DNA of 64,000 nucleotides from Croceibacterium xixiisoli (GCF_009827305.1 NZ_WTYJ01000004.1:268745-332744), one strand, 5' to 3'. Positions 16,293-26,272 are shown, numbered from the stretch's first letter. Notes: generated by a model from the letters alone, not told the origin. Numbers and translations are program-made.

Positions 16293-17247
16293 CGCCGCCG
16301 AGCCCAGCCGCGCCGCCATCGAAGCTGCGGCATTATGGCAGGCACAACTGGCTGACGAGGATTGCGACGAGGAAGACCGACGCGCGTTCCGCCACTGGTT
16401 GCAGGCGGACCCATCGCATGAAACAGCCTTCGACCGGATGAGTGCGTTTGCCGGCAAACTTGCCGATCGCGACCCTGTCGAGCGGGACGCCCTGGGGCTG
16501 GTGCTGACGCGGGCGCCGCTGCGTCGCGTGCCAGCCATCCTGTTGCTCGCCGGAACGGCCGCCGCCTTGAGTTGGCTGGGCGCGGGCAATCCCGCCATTC
16601 GCAGCCGCATCGCCGATCGCCAGACGACGGTGGGCGAACAGCAGCGGATGGCCATGGCACAAGGCGACCGGCTGGTGTTCGACAGTGACAGTGCTGCGGA
16701 TCTGGATGACGATGACCGCATGGTCACCCTCTGGCGCGGGGGCGTGCAGGCCAGCGTGGCCAAGGCGCGCGAACAGGCCTTTATCGTGCGCACGCCACAG
16801 GGCACGGCGCGGGCGCTGGGAACGCAGTTCAGCGTCCGCGTCCATGATGGTGTGACGACGGTCTCGGTGGTAAAATCCCGCGTTGAGGCCTGCGCGCGGG
16901 CCAGCGGCGGAGCTTGCCTGGTGCTGATGCCGGGCCAGGCGGCGCGGATGGATGGAAGCGGCATCCGTCGCCTGGCGGATATTGATCCGGCCGCAGAACA
17001 GGCATGGGCAGATGGCCTGCTGGTGGTTGACGATCTGCCGCTGGTGCAGGTGCTCGCCCGGCTCAACCAATATCGCACTGATCCTGTTCATTATTCCGCA
17101 GCCGATCTGCAGGGGCTGCATGTCACGGGGACGTTCCCCCTGACCGATCCGGACCGCGCCCTGGTCAGCCTGCAGGCGGCATTGCCGATCATCGTCGATC
17201 GTGGTGGCCAGGGTGGTGATGGAGCCGTTTCGATCAGGCGGCGCTGA
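16276..17247 (+). CDS. FecR-type anti-sigma/sigma regulator
   Basis: A 323-residue inner-membrane regulator. The N-terminal cytoplasmic anti-sigma part (residues 1-75) includes the conserved FRHWLQADPSHETAFDRM. A transmembrane helix follows at about 78-95 (VPAILLLAGTAAALSWLG). The periplasmic FecR domain has VRTPQGTARALGTQFSVRV, and a C-terminal STN-contacting region holds LAQVLARLNQYR-like sequence. It passes the ligand signal from the STN domain of the receptor at 17328 to the sigma factor whose gene it overlaps. Confidence 0.92.
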   Translation: MVARTDAAEPSRAAIEAAALWQAQLADEDCDEEDRRAFRHWLQADPSHETAFDRMSAFAGKLADRDPVERDALGLVLTRAPLRRVPAILLLAGTAAALSWLGAGNPAIRSRIADRQTTVGEQQRMAMAQGDRLVFDSDSAADLDDDDRMVTLWRGGVQASVAKAREQAFIVRTPQGTARALGTQFSVRVHDGVTTVSVVKSRVEACARASGGACLVLMPGQAARMDGSGIRRLADIDPAAEQAWADGLLVVDDLPLVQVLARLNQYRTDPVHYSAADLQGLHVTGTFPLTDPDRALVSLQAALPIIVDRGGQGGDGAVSIRRR

Positions 17248-17327
17248 ATTTTTCGCGAACCCACTGCCCGATCGTGCGGCTGATCCGTCCGTAAGGCCGA
17301 GATCAGTCAAGAATTCAGGGGGTCCCA

Positions 17328-19712
17328 TTGTCATCTTACATCCTGCGCGGCGCCAGCGCCGTGTTCGCCTGCTCGATTGCCGCTGTCGCCCTGCCCGCCC
17401 TGGCGCAGGGGGCCGCGGCCATGATCGACATTCCCGCGCAGCCACTGGCCCGTGCCCTGGCCGAATATTCGCGCAGCACCGGCGTGCTGGTTGCGGTCGA
17501 TGCGTCGCTGGCGCGGGGGCAGACCAGTGCCGCCGTGCAGGGCCGCCATACGGCGGCCGAGGCGCTGGCCCGGCTGTTGACGGGCACCGGCCTGCGGGCG
17601 GTTCCCGATGGCGCGGGTGGTTTTACGCTGGCCCGGCTGCAGGCTGACGCAAGCGAAACCGACAATGGCGGAAGCGAGGGCGGGCTGCAGGAAATTCTCG
17701 TCACCGGCTATCGCGCGACGCAGCAGCGCAGCGTGACCAAGACGCCGTTGGCGCTGAAAGATACACCGCAATCGGTGTCGGTCGCCACGGCCGACATGAT
17801 CGCCGATCGGGGCGCGCAGTCCCTGGCCGAGGCGATGTATTTCGTCCCCAATGTCGTGGCTTTCAACGATGGCGCCACCGGCGGTGCGGGCGGTGGCGGC
17901 AACAGCCTGGGCGTGGAATACAATATTCGCGGTATCTATGAGAGCGGCCAGCTCAACTATCGCCGGGTCAACGGGCTGCGCACGCACAACCGGGCCAGCA
18001 TCGATCTGGCCGCGCTCGAACGGGTGGAGGTGGTGCGCGGGCCGGCCTCCATGTTCGGTGGCGCGGTGCCGCCGGGCGGGATCATCAACCTCATCCCCAA
18101 GCGCGCGCCGGAAACGCTGCGCGGCTTCGTCACCGCACGCGTGGGCAGCTATGACGCCCGAGTCATCGAAGGCGATATCGGCGGGTCGCTGACCGGCAGT
18201 GGCGCGGTGCGCGGGCGGATCAGCGGCAAATATGTCGATGAAGGCTCATGGATCGATTTTCGCGAAGGCGATCTCTGGGTCGCCACGGCCGCCCTGGGGG
18301 CGGACATCACCGCGACCACCAGCCTGGATGTGACCGGCAGCTTCCAACGGCGCACCTTTGTGGAAGGGGGATCATTCTCGATCGGGGCAGATGGCTGGGT
18401 GCCCGATATTCCCCGGTCGCGCTTCGTCGGCATTCCGACCCCACGCTCTGAGGGAGAGGTTGGCTGGGTGGATGCCGAACTGCGGCAGGACATCGGGCCG
18501 GATTGGTCGCTGACGCTGCGTGGCCGCTATGAAGATGGTTTCAACGCCCAGCGCGCCACCGAATTTGCCGCCTATGTCGATCGGGAAGCCGGCATCGTTG
18601 CCTTCAACAAGCTCAACCGCCGCTATTCCTATGATACGCTGGCTGGTGATGCCTTCGTTTCCGGCAGCATTCCGTTGTTCGGGCGGACCAGCGACCTGCT
18701 GTTCGGGGCCGATTATTTCGAAAACAGCGAAGCGGTGGCGGGCGGCCGGCAGAACAATGTGGCGCGGCTGAACATCTTCGATCCCGATTATGACGTGGAC
18801 ATCGGCACCTTCACCGATGATCTGCCGATGGGTCAGCAACGCACGCCATCGGGGTGGGGCGTCTATGGCCAGGCCATCGTTCGGCCCGTGGACCGGCTCG
18901 CGCTGCATCTGGGCGGACGCTATGACTGGGCCCGCCTGTCGATCCAGCGGCCCAATGCCGTGGCGCAGAAATCCAGCAGCCAGGCCTTCACCGCGCGCCT
19001 GTCCGCAACCTATCAGCTGACTGATCGCGTCACGGCCTATTCTACCTTCAATGAATCCTTCATCCCATCCTCCGGCACGACGCGGGAAGGAACGCTGGTT
19101 GATCCCGAAACCGGTTTCCAGATCGAAGCCGGGCTCAAGGCTTCGCTGATCGAAAACCGGCTGAGCGCCTCGATCGCGGCCTATCGCATGGTTCGGCGCA
19201 ATGTGGCGACGCGCGATCCACGCAACGGCACCGGCGAATTCTTCGTCATCGCCACCGGCGAACAGGTCCACAAGGGTTTCGAACTGGAAATAACCGGCGA
19301 ACCGGTCCCCGGGCTGCAACTGGTCGCTTCCATGGCGGTGCAGGATGCGGAGGTGACCAGGAACAACGACGGCATGGTCGGCACCGTGCCCTATGATGCG
19401 CAGGAATTTACCGGGGCCTTGCTGGCCACCTATGAACTGCAATCCGGTCCGCTCAAGGGCCTGGGCTTCGGCGGCAGCGTCCGCGATCTGGGCAAATATT
19501 ATCCCTTCACCGCGCCGCAGAACCTGCTGGCCTATGATCCCCCGGCAATCGTCGATCTGCAGCTGTTCTACAATGGATTGAAGGATTGGGATTTCCGTCT
19601 CAACGTCTTCAATATCCTCGATGAAACCTATCTGGCTTCGGCCAGCATCCATGGCGCCAGCACCTTCGGCCGGCCGCGCTCTGCGATGTTCTCCGCCAGC
19701 CGCAGTTTCTGA
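17328..19712 (+). CDS. TonB-dependent siderophore receptor with STN signalling domain (FecA-like)
   Basis: A 794-residue outer-membrane transducer. The signal peptide ends near PALAQG. An STN domain covers about residues 32-100 (IDIPAQPLARALAEYSRSTG). The TonB-box/plug region has EILVTGYRATQQRSVTKTPLALKDTPQSVSV-type sequence typical of siderophore receptors, then RVEVVRGPASMFGGAVPPGG, and the barrel ends in SRSF. The start is TTG at 17328: AGGGGG lies five bases upstream, and the next ATG would delete the signal peptide. With fecI and fecR it forms a complete cell-surface signalling set. The siderophore is unknown. Confidence 0.93.
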   Translation: MSSYILRGASAVFACSIAAVALPALAQGAAAMIDIPAQPLARALAEYSRSTGVLVAVDASLARGQTSAAVQGRHTAAEALARLLTGTGLRAVPDGAGGFTLARLQADASETDNGGSEGGLQEILVTGYRATQQRSVTKTPLALKDTPQSVSVATADMIADRGAQSLAEAMYFVPNVVAFNDGATGGAGGGGNSLGVEYNIRGIYESGQLNYRRVNGLRTHNRASIDLAALERVEVVRGPASMFGGAVPPGGIINLIPKRAPETLRGFVTARVGSYDARVIEGDIGGSLTGSGAVRGRISGKYVDEGSWIDFREGDLWVATAALGADITATTSLDVTGSFQRRTFVEGGSFSIGADGWVPDIPRSRFVGIPTPRSEGEVGWVDAELRQDIGPDWSLTLRGRYEDGFNAQRATEFAAYVDREAGIVAFNKLNRRYSYDTLAGDAFVSGSIPLFGRTSDLLFGADYFENSEAVAGGRQNNVARLNIFDPDYDVDIGTFTDDLPMGQQRTPSGWGVYGQAIVRPVDRLALHLGGRYDWARLSIQRPNAVAQKSSSQAFTARLSATYQLTDRVTAYSTFNESFIPSSGTTREGTLVDPETGFQIEAGLKASLIENRLSASIAAYRMVRRNVATRDPRNGTGEFFVIATGEQVHKGFELEITGEPVPGLQLVASMAVQDAEVTRNNDGMVGTVPYDAQEFTGALLATYELQSGPLKGLGFGGSVRDLGKYYPFTAPQNLLAYDPPAIVDLQLFYNGLKDWDFRLNVFNILDETYLASASIHGASTFGRPRSAMFSASRSF

Positions 19713-19713
19713 C

Positions 19714-20028
19714 ATGGGCAAGGCCGGGGTTCGGTTGCGGGTGGCCGCGCGGGTGCTCGCGGCCACGCTGGGCGCCTATGGCGTTACGGCCGGCGGGGCC
19801 GCGCTCGGTGCTGTCCTGCTGGTCGCCACCGCGCAACAGTCGCGATCGGACGCCGTGGTGGCCGCCGGCATGGCCAGCTATCTGCTCTATACCTTCTTGA
19901 TGCTGTGGAGCTTTGCCGAACGGCGGCTGGGCCTTGTGTGGCTGGTGCTGCTGCTCGGCACGCTGGCCACCCATGGCCTGGCGGTGGCGATCGAAAGGAC
20001 GCTGCCCATCAGCGGGGCCGGATCATGA
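19714..20028 (+). CDS. DUF3649-type small membrane protein of iron-uptake operon
   Basis: A 104-residue inner-membrane protein with three hydrophobic segments. The last helices, ASYLLYTFLMLWSFAERRLGLVW and LLGTLATHGLAV, fit the DUF3649 iron-uptake-associated family. ATG 19714 follows the receptor stop by one base and the gene's stop overlaps the next start (ATGA). DUF3649, PepSY and DUF3325 genes in this order behind a FecA-like receptor form a recurrent set; each one's precise role is unknown. Confidence 0.78.
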   Translation: MGKAGVRLRVAARVLAATLGAYGVTAGGAALGAVLLVATAQQSRSDAVVAAGMASYLLYTFLMLWSFAERRLGLVWLVLLLGTLATHGLAVAIERTLPISGAGS

Positions 20029-21548
20029 GCGCGCCGGATCTGCCCGACGATCCCGGCGGGCTGCGCCTGGCGATGAACTGGTTTCACACCTGGTTCGGGC
20101 TGGTGCTGGGTGCGCTGATGTTCGTCATTTTCTGGACCGGCACGCTGGCCGTGTTCGACCGGGAAATCGACCGCTGGATGATGCCGGCCACGCGCCTCAC
20201 CGAGCCACCGGACGTCTCGGCCGATGCGATTGCCGCTGTGATGCAGGCAGAAATGGCCGGTGCGCGGGGCTGGCGGATCATCCTGCCCGATGGTCGCACG
20301 CCGGTGGCAGAGGTGCAGATATCCTCCGCCACGGGGGAACAGATCCGCCGGTTCGTCGACCCGGCGAGATTGCGCGTGCTGCCCGAACAGGCCACCTATG
20401 GCGCGACGCATTTCTTCTATCCCTATCACTTTCGCCTCAACAGCGGTGCGATCGGTCTGTTTCTCTGCGCCTTCGCCGCAGTGGTGATGCTGGCGCTGTG
20501 TATTTCGGGCGTGATTGTCCATCGCCGGATTTTTGCGGATTTCTTCACCCTGCGCATCGTCCGAAAGCCGCAGCGGACCACGCTGGATCTGCACAATCTT
20601 TCCGGCGTGCTGACGCTGCCTTTCCTGCTGATGATATCCTTCACCGGGGTGGCGATTTTTTCCTACACCTATCTGCCCAGCGCCGGATCGATCATCTTCG
20701 GGCGCGATCCAGGGGCTATGGCGGCCGGGTATTTTTCCCGCGATCCCGCCGGGCGGCCGGGCGGCGCATCCGTCCCGCTGGATCTGCTGCGGGACAAGGC
20801 AGCCGCCTATTGGCACAGCGATCGCCCGGCCTATGTCCAGCTGGTCCACCCCGGTGACGCGAATGCCTATGTCGAACTCCGCCCCGACAGCAGCCGCACG
20901 ATTGCCAAGAGCACGGCGGCGGTCTGGTTCGATGCCGCGAGCGGGGATCTGATCAGCGGTTCTCCCATCACCCCGGTCCGCCGCGCCTATGATGTCATCT
21001 ATGGCATTCATCTGATCCAGTTCGATCACTGGGCGCTGCGCTGGCTGTATTTTCTGTCTGGCCTGGCGGGGTGCGTGTTGATCGCCACGGGCATGCTGTT
21101 CTGGGTCCAGTCGCGGCAGAAACGCCATCGCAAGCAGGGGCGGCGCAGCGGCCGGCTGGTGGAAGCCGTGGCAATCGGATCGACCACCGGCCTGCTGATC
21201 GCGACACTGGCCTTTCTCATCGCCAACCGGCTGCTCCCGCCCGATCTGACCGGGCGGGCATCGGCGGAGGTGTGGCTGTTTCACGCTGCCTGGCTGCTGG
21301 CCGTGCTCCATGCGGCGCTGCGTGGCCATTCGGCATGGCGCGAACAGGGCTGGCTGATCGCGATGCTCTGCGTTGCGGCGGTGGTGCTCAACGCGATCAC
21401 GACTGCCGACAATCTGCCCGCTGCCTTGCTGCGCGGCCTCTGGCACACGGCCGGGGTGGATCTGACGCTGCTGGCCAGCGGGGCCATCGCCGCCGGCGCT
21501 GCGTCACGGCTGGGCAGGCGTGCGCGCCAGGCAGCGGCAGGGGAATGA
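20025..21548 (+). CDS. PepSY-associated membrane protein
   Basis: A 507-residue inner-membrane protein beginning with LAMNWFHTWFGLVLGALMFVIFW. Further helices lie near residues 145-165, 195-215 and 340-362, and extra C-terminal helices follow. The family's conserved HxxxG-like residues occur in DLHNLSGVLTLPFLLMISFTG. Members are thought to reduce or release iron from imported siderophores. The gene is coupled to DUF3649 upstream (ATGA overlap) and lies five bases before DUF3325. It is longer than the PepSY protein at 13260, and the two arms carry separate copies. Confidence 0.85.
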   Translation: MSAPDLPDDPGGLRLAMNWFHTWFGLVLGALMFVIFWTGTLAVFDREIDRWMMPATRLTEPPDVSADAIAAVMQAEMAGARGWRIILPDGRTPVAEVQISSATGEQIRRFVDPARLRVLPEQATYGATHFFYPYHFRLNSGAIGLFLCAFAAVVMLALCISGVIVHRRIFADFFTLRIVRKPQRTTLDLHNLSGVLTLPFLLMISFTGVAIFSYTYLPSAGSIIFGRDPGAMAAGYFSRDPAGRPGGASVPLDLLRDKAAAYWHSDRPAYVQLVHPGDANAYVELRPDSSRTIAKSTAAVWFDAASGDLISGSPITPVRRAYDVIYGIHLIQFDHWALRWLYFLSGLAGCVLIATGMLFWVQSRQKRHRKQGRRSGRLVEAVAIGSTTGLLIATLAFLIANRLLPPDLTGRASAEVWLFHAAWLLAVLHAALRGHSAWREQGWLIAMLCVAAVVLNAITTADNLPAALLRGLWHTAGVDLTLLASGAIAAGAASRLGRRARQAAAGE

Positions 21549-21552
21549 TCCG

Positions 21553-21837
21553 ATGATCGACATCCTGCTGCTGTTCGCCACCTGGGCCTGTGGCGCCCTG
21601 GGTTTTGCCTTGCTGGCCTTCAGCCAGCTGCCGCACTGGCGCCTCCTGCCGCAACCGCGCGCCGATCAGCCGCCTGGCTGGCTGCGACCGCTGGGCTGGG
21701 GGCTGCTGGGCGCCGCCATTCTGCCGGCCATCGCACGGGATGGCATCGCCTTCGGCCTGCTGCTGTGGATCGGCGTGCTGACCCTGTCGGCCTGCGCCAT
21801 CGTTTGGCTGCTCATGCGCCTGACCCATCGCCCATGA
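21553..21837 (+). CDS. DUF3325-type small membrane protein
   Basis: A 94-residue inner-membrane protein with three hydrophobic helices (LLLFATWACGALGFALLAF, GWGLLGAAILPAIA, AFGLLLWIGVLTLSACAIVW). Size and position after the PepSY gene match DUF3325, the last member of the recurrent iron operon. Its stop codon lies inside a perfect hairpin. The biochemical role is unknown. Confidence 0.75.
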   Translation: MIDILLLFATWACGALGFALLAFSQLPHWRLLPQPRADQPPGWLRPLGWGLLGAAILPAIARDGIAFGLLLWIGVLTLSACAIVWLLMRLTHRP

Positions 21838-21850
21838 TCGGGCGATGGGT
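21823..21850. terminator. Hairpin between convergent iron and secretion operons
   Basis: ACCCATCGCCC (21823-21833) and GGGCGATGGGT (21840-21850) form a perfect 11-bp stem with a six-base loop. It overlaps the DUF3325 stop and lies 14 bases from the end of the convergent HlyD gene. Neither strand has a T-tract, so termination may need Rho or be partial. Confidence 0.5.
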
Positions 21851-21864
21851 GGGCAGGGCAGGGC

Positions 21865-23214
21865 TCACTGTTCGCGGAACATATTGCCGAAAGCGTCCGT
21901 CAGCGGGCTGAGCAGATAGTCCAGCAGCGTGCGATCCTTGGCGCGGATGTCCACCGAGACCGGGACGCCGGGCCGCAAATTCACGCCTTCGCGCCGCAGC
22001 AGGGCGGGGTCTGCCACCTCGATCCGGGCGCGGAAGCTTTGCGTGCCGTTTTCGCCGGTGACGGGCGCGGGTGACAGGGCCACCACCTTGCCTTCGAAAT
22101 CGGTGCGGCCATGCGGATTGACCGTCGGGAAGCGCAGCGTGGCGGGCATGCCCACGCGCACGCTGTCGATGTCCGCCGGCAGCACCGCCGTTTCCACCAC
22201 CAGCGCGCGGGAATCCGGCACCACTTCCATCACCGTCTGGCCACCGCGCAGCACCGTGCCGCGCCCGATGCGCTCCACGCCGGAGACGCGACCCGCCACC
22301 GGGCTGCGGAGCATGTCGCGGTTGGCATCATATTGCACGACGCGCAGCGCGGGATCGACCTGCGCCAGCTGTTCCTCGACCTCGCCCAGCTGGGCCACGG
22401 TCTGCATCATCCGCTCGCTTTCGAACCGGGCGGATTCCAGCGCGGATTTTTCCACCTCGCCCGATGTGACGGCGGTATCGCCTTCCAGCTGGGCGGCGGC
22501 GCGTTCCAGGGCGCGCAATTGCGATTTGCGGGCATAGCCGCGCTGGTACAGCTCGCGAATACCGGTCAGCTCATCCTGGATCAGGCGCAACTGCTCGCCT
22601 GCGGCGGCACGGCGGGCGCTCGCGGCGCGTTCTTGCTGGGCTGCGATCCGGCGATCGGCGGTGATGACATTGCGCTGGCTGTCGAAAATCGCCTGTTGCG
22701 ATGCCATGGCGGAGGCCACGGCGCGATCCTGGCTGCGGCTCAGCAGATCGGCGGGCCAGCGGATCGCGTTCAGCCCGTCGCGTTCCGCCACCAACCGCGC
22801 CTGCAGCGCGCGCAGGGCGTCGCGCTTGGCCTGGGCCTGTTCTGCCGCCGCGCCCGAACGCACGCTGTTCAGCCGCACCAGCGGTTGCCCGGCAATGATC
22901 CGCTGGCCTTCGGTCACCATCAGGCTTTCCACCACGCCCGATGCTTCGGGCTGGATCACGATACGGTCACCGCTGGTCACCACCTGACCCTGGGACATGG
23001 CCGCCTCGGAGAGTGGCGCCAGCACCGCGAACAGGCCCAGCAGGCCGACGAACATTCCGCCCGCGATCAGCCCGGTGCGCGTGACCTTGCGCGGGTCGTC
23101 GAGCAGTTCTTTCGGGAAGGCGTCATGGCGCCGGGCGACAGCCTCTCCATTGCTGCCGGGCTCGTCGCCGCCTGAGCTGCGGCCGAACCCGCCAAAGGGA
23201 AATTCGATCTTCAT
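21865..23214 (-). CDS. HlyD-family type I secretion membrane fusion protein
   Basis: A 449-residue periplasmic adaptor. A cytoplasmic N-terminus of about 45 residues precedes one transmembrane helix (LIAGGMFVGLLGLFAVLAPL). The biotinyl-lipoyl-like segment holds GVVESLMVTEGQRIIAGQPLVRL. A long coiled coil spans about residues 115-280, and the C-terminal part has SPVAGRVSGVERIGRGTVLRGGQTVMEVVP. It links the ABC exporter to an outer-membrane TolC channel. No TolC gene is in the window, so a shared TolC is inferred. The start overlaps the exporter stop by four bases. Confidence 0.92.
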   Translation of the reverse strand: MKIEFPFGGFGRSSGGDEPGSNGEAVARRHDAFPKELLDDPRKVTRTGLIAGGMFVGLLGLFAVLAPLSEAAMSQGQVVTSGDRIVIQPEASGVVESLMVTEGQRIIAGQPLVRLNSVRSGAAAEQAQAKRDALRALQARLVAERDGLNAIRWPADLLSRSQDRAVASAMASQQAIFDSQRNVITADRRIAAQQERAASARRAAAGEQLRLIQDELTGIRELYQRGYARKSQLRALERAAAQLEGDTAVTSGEVEKSALESARFESERMMQTVAQLGEVEEQLAQVDPALRVVQYDANRDMLRSPVAGRVSGVERIGRGTVLRGGQTVMEVVPDSRALVVETAVLPADIDSVRVGMPATLRFPTVNPHGRTDFEGKVVALSPAPVTGENGTQSFRARIEVADPALLRREGVNLRPGVPVSVDIRAKDRTLLDYLLSPLTDAFGNMFREQ

Positions 23215-25010
23215 GCCGCCTTGCCTTCCACCGGATCGCGCGCGATCGATTCCACCAGCTCGGTGCGGACCTGGCGGAACACCCGCTGGCGCGGACCGTC
23301 CAGCTGCAGCACGCCGCGATTGAGCACCACCACCCGGTCCACATGGGCCACGGGGTTCAGCCGGTGGGCGATCAGCACGATGGTCGCCCCGGCGGCCTTG
23401 AGTTCCTGCAGCGCCCTGGCCAGCGCTTCCTCGCCATCGGCGTCCAGATGCGCATTGGGTTCATCCAGCACCAGCAGCTTGGGTTCCCCGAACATGGCGC
23501 GCGCCAGGCCGATCCGCTGCCGCTGCCCGCCCGACAGCCCGCTGCCGCCTTCATCGACGCGGGTTTCGTAGCCTTCAGGCAGGTTCAGGATCATCTCATG
23601 CACATTGGCGCGCTTGGCCGCGGTGATCACCGTCTCGTCATCGCAATCGGCGAAGCGGCAGATATTGTCGCGCACGGTGCCGGGGAACAGGCCGACATTC
23701 TGCGGCAGATAGCCGATGTTGCGCGCCAGCATCTCCCGCGACCAGTGCCGGCTTTCCAGCCCGCCGATCGACAGCTTGCCCGCACTCGGCAGCCGCGCGC
23801 CCACGATCAGCCGGGCAATGGAGGTCTTGCCCGCGCCGCTCGGGCCGACGATGCCGATGGCCTCGCCCGCCTGGATGGTGAAATCGATCTGCCGCAGCGC
23901 CGGGCGCTTGGACCCGGTCGGGACGAAGGAAATATCCGCCAGCGTCACGTCGATCCCTTCGAACGGGGGTTCCACCCGCTGCTTGGGCGCGGGGGCATCG
24001 TTCAGGATCTTCTGCACCCGCTTGCCCGCGCTCAACGCGGCGCGGATCTGCCGCCAGCCGCTGACCGCCACCTCCATCGGGGCGAGCGCGCGGCCCAGCA
24101 TCATGTTCGCGGCGAAGATCGAGGCCGGCAGCACCGAATGCTTGACCGCCAGATATCCACCCAGACCCAGCATCAGCCCCTGGAACATCAGGCGGGTAAA
24201 GCGGATCGCCGCCGTGAACCCGGCATGCCGATCGCTGGCATGGCCCTGTTCGCGCATCATCGCGCTGCGGTCCACCTGCCACCGGTCGGCCAGCGCATTG
24301 TCCATGCCCATGGCATGCACCGGGTCCGCATAACGCGCGACGCTGTCGGTAAACTGATAGCTGCGCGCCGCCGCCTCCGTGGCGCTCTTGGCGCTCGCCC
24401 GCGTGCGCTGATCGTTGAAAAACGCCAGCGCCAGCAGCGTCACCGCCGCCACCAGCCCCAGTAGGCCCATGGTCCAGTGGATCAGGAACAGGATCAGGAT
24501 GAACAGCGGCATCCACGGCATGTCGAAGAAGAACTGCGCCCCATGCCCAGCCAGCGCGCTGCGGAACTCATCCAGATCACGCAGCGCCCGCGCATTGCGG
24601 GCCGGCGCGCCATGGCGGGCGGACAGATCGATGATGGACTGGAACACCCGGTTGGACAGCAGCCGGTCGATCCGCGCGGCTGCCCGGATCAAGATGCGCG
24701 CCCGGCACGCGTCGAGCACGGCCATGGTCGCCAGCGCGCCGATCAACGCCACCGTCAGCGCCGCCAGCGTGGCCATGCTGCCGGTGGGGATGACGCGGTT
24801 GTAGATCTGGATCAGATAGATGGGCGACGCCAGATAGAGCAGGTTCACCGCTCCGCTGAAGGCGGCGGCAGTCCACAGCATCCCCTTGGTGTTGCGCAGG
24901 GCGGCGGCGAATTCATCGCGCGGATCGTAATCGGGATGGGCGGGATCCAGCACGCTCGACGCCCGTGCCCTCGACGATGCCGCACGGGCCCGCTCGATCA
25001 GTCGCTTCAT
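23211..25010 (-). CDS. Type I secretion ABC transporter, PrtD type
   Basis: A 599-residue fused permease/ATPase. A membrane domain with six helices covers about residues 45-330. The nucleotide-binding domain has Walker A GPSGAGKT (389-396), signature LSGGQ (493-497), Walker B LLVLDEP (512-518) and switch His549. There is no N-terminal C39 peptidase domain, so substrates should carry C-terminal uncleaved signals rather than double-glycine leaders. It is coupled to HlyD and begins five bases after the 418-residue protein, its likely cargo or accessory. Confidence 0.93.
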   Translation of the reverse strand: MKRLIERARAASSRARASSVLDPAHPDYDPRDEFAAALRNTKGMLWTAAAFSGAVNLLYLASPIYLIQIYNRVIPTGSMATLAALTVALIGALATMAVLDACRARILIRAAARIDRLLSNRVFQSIIDLSARHGAPARNARALRDLDEFRSALAGHGAQFFFDMPWMPLFILILFLIHWTMGLLGLVAAVTLLALAFFNDQRTRASAKSATEAAARSYQFTDSVARYADPVHAMGMDNALADRWQVDRSAMMREQGHASDRHAGFTAAIRFTRLMFQGLMLGLGGYLAVKHSVLPASIFAANMMLGRALAPMEVAVSGWRQIRAALSAGKRVQKILNDAPAPKQRVEPPFEGIDVTLADISFVPTGSKRPALRQIDFTIQAGEAIGIVGPSGAGKTSIARLIVGARLPSAGKLSIGGLESRHWSREMLARNIGYLPQNVGLFPGTVRDNICRFADCDDETVITAAKRANVHEMILNLPEGYETRVDEGGSGLSGGQRQRIGLARAMFGEPKLLVLDEPNAHLDADGEEALARALQELKAAGATIVLIAHRLNPVAHVDRVVVLNRGVLQLDGPRQRVFRQVRTELVESIARDPVEGKAA

Positions 25011-25015
25011 ATGTG

Positions 25016-26272
25016 TCAGCCCAGTCCCAGGTGAAGATCGTCAAGCGGCGAAAGCGCATCATGCAGCGGATCGTCGCCGCCCAGCAGAACGGCATCGATG
25101 GCCGGCGGGGCCAGCATGTCGAGCATGCCGAGAGAGCCAATCCCGTCGGCCAGGCCGATCTCGGTCGGCGCATCATCGCTGACGGCAAAGACATCGGCGG
25201 CGGAAACCATGCTGGTCAGCGTGGCAACGCCGCCCGCCGGGTCTGCCCCGGCCAGCCCTTCCAGCGTGTCGGCAACCGGATCGACCAGCGGTGCGGTTAC
25301 GGCGGCCACGGTATCCGTGACCGTGTCCAGAGTGTTGTCCAGAACAGGCGCCACGGGGGCGATAACCGGAGCGATGACGGGGGCAACCACCTGGGTCACA
25401 ACCGGCGCCACGCTTTCGGCAATCGGGGCCACCACGGCGGCGGGCAATTGCACCGCGCTCGCGCCCAGCGTTTCGACCGTGTCCAGCGTTCGCAACGTAT
25501 CGAGCGAAGTCACGCTTTCCAGCGTGGCGGGAATGTCCAGCACCGGAACCGTATCCAGCAGCGCGTCGATCTGCCCGGTCACCGCGTCCAGCCTATTGTC
25601 GAGCGTTACCAGCTGATCGGCAACCAGTCCCTCGACCGATGTGGCGAGGCCTTCCACCGTGTCCAGCGCAGCGGCCAAGGTGGCCTCGGTCTGGGTGCCG
25701 AGCACTTCGACCGTCTGCTGCACGGGGGCCAGTGCGGGCGGGATTGCCGGCGGGATCAGTGCCGCTGCCAGTGCATCGGTTCCGCTCGCGGCTGCAGGCG
25801 CCGGCGCTACGGCATTCTGCGCCGCCGGTGCGGCCTGCGCAGTGGGGGACAAGGCCAGCAAGCCCTGCGCATCCATGCCCAGCAGCATCTGCTCGGCACT
25901 CGCAACCGGCGCCGCGCCTGCGCTGCCGACAGCCGGCGCCAGCGGCATCGCCATGTCCAGCGTGGGGAGGGCCATGCCGCCTCCCAACTGCGTATCCATG
26001 GTAATAGGAGCGGCAGCGCCGGGGGCATCGCCGCTGATCGCGGCTCCGGTCAGGGGGGAAGCTTCAGAAAGTTGAAAATCGAATGCCCCGGCACCTTGTT
26101 CCTGCGCGCTTACGGCGGCAGGGATAAGCGCGAGGCCGAAATTGGTCGCGGCAATGGCGGGAAATGCGCCCGGCGTGGCGGCATAGAGCCCCATATCCAC
26201 CCCATGGCCCTGGGCCTGGGCGGCGCGATCTGTGCGCGCGGCGATGATGTCGGGTGTGCTGGCAGGATCCAA
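25016..26272 (-). CDS. 418-aa acidic Ala/Val-rich protein, candidate type I secretion substrate
   Basis: This protein is not a family I recognise. It is Ala/Val/Leu/Pro-rich and strongly acidic, with no signal peptide, no cysteine and no RTX nonapeptides. The centre (about residues 190-350) has heptad-like periodicity with repeated LDTV, LDTL and VAPVIAPV motifs. The C-terminus DPLHDALSPLDDLHLGLG is acidic and hydrophobic, as type I secretion signals often are. The start is TTG 26272: GGGAG lies seven bases upstream and no in-frame ATG precedes residue 26. Being five bases from the exporter gene and lacking an export signal of its own, it is probably exported cargo. An assembly role cannot be excluded. 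Confidence 0.72.
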   Translation of the reverse strand: MDPASTPDIIAARTDRAAQAQGHGVDMGLYAATPGAFPAIAATNFGLALIPAAVSAQEQGAGAFDFQLSEASPLTGAAISGDAPGAAAPITMDTQLGGGMALPTLDMAMPLAPAVGSAGAAPVASAEQMLLGMDAQGLLALSPTAQAAPAAQNAVAPAPAAASGTDALAAALIPPAIPPALAPVQQTVEVLGTQTEATLAAALDTVEGLATSVEGLVADQLVTLDNRLDAVTGQIDALLDTVPVLDIPATLESVTSLDTLRTLDTVETLGASAVQLPAAVVAPIAESVAPVVTQVVAPVIAPVIAPVAPVLDNTLDTVTDTVAAVTAPLVDPVADTLEGLAGADPAGGVATLTSMVSAADVFAVSDDAPTEIGLADGIGSLGMLDMLAPPAIDAVLLGGDDPLHDALSPLDDLHLGLG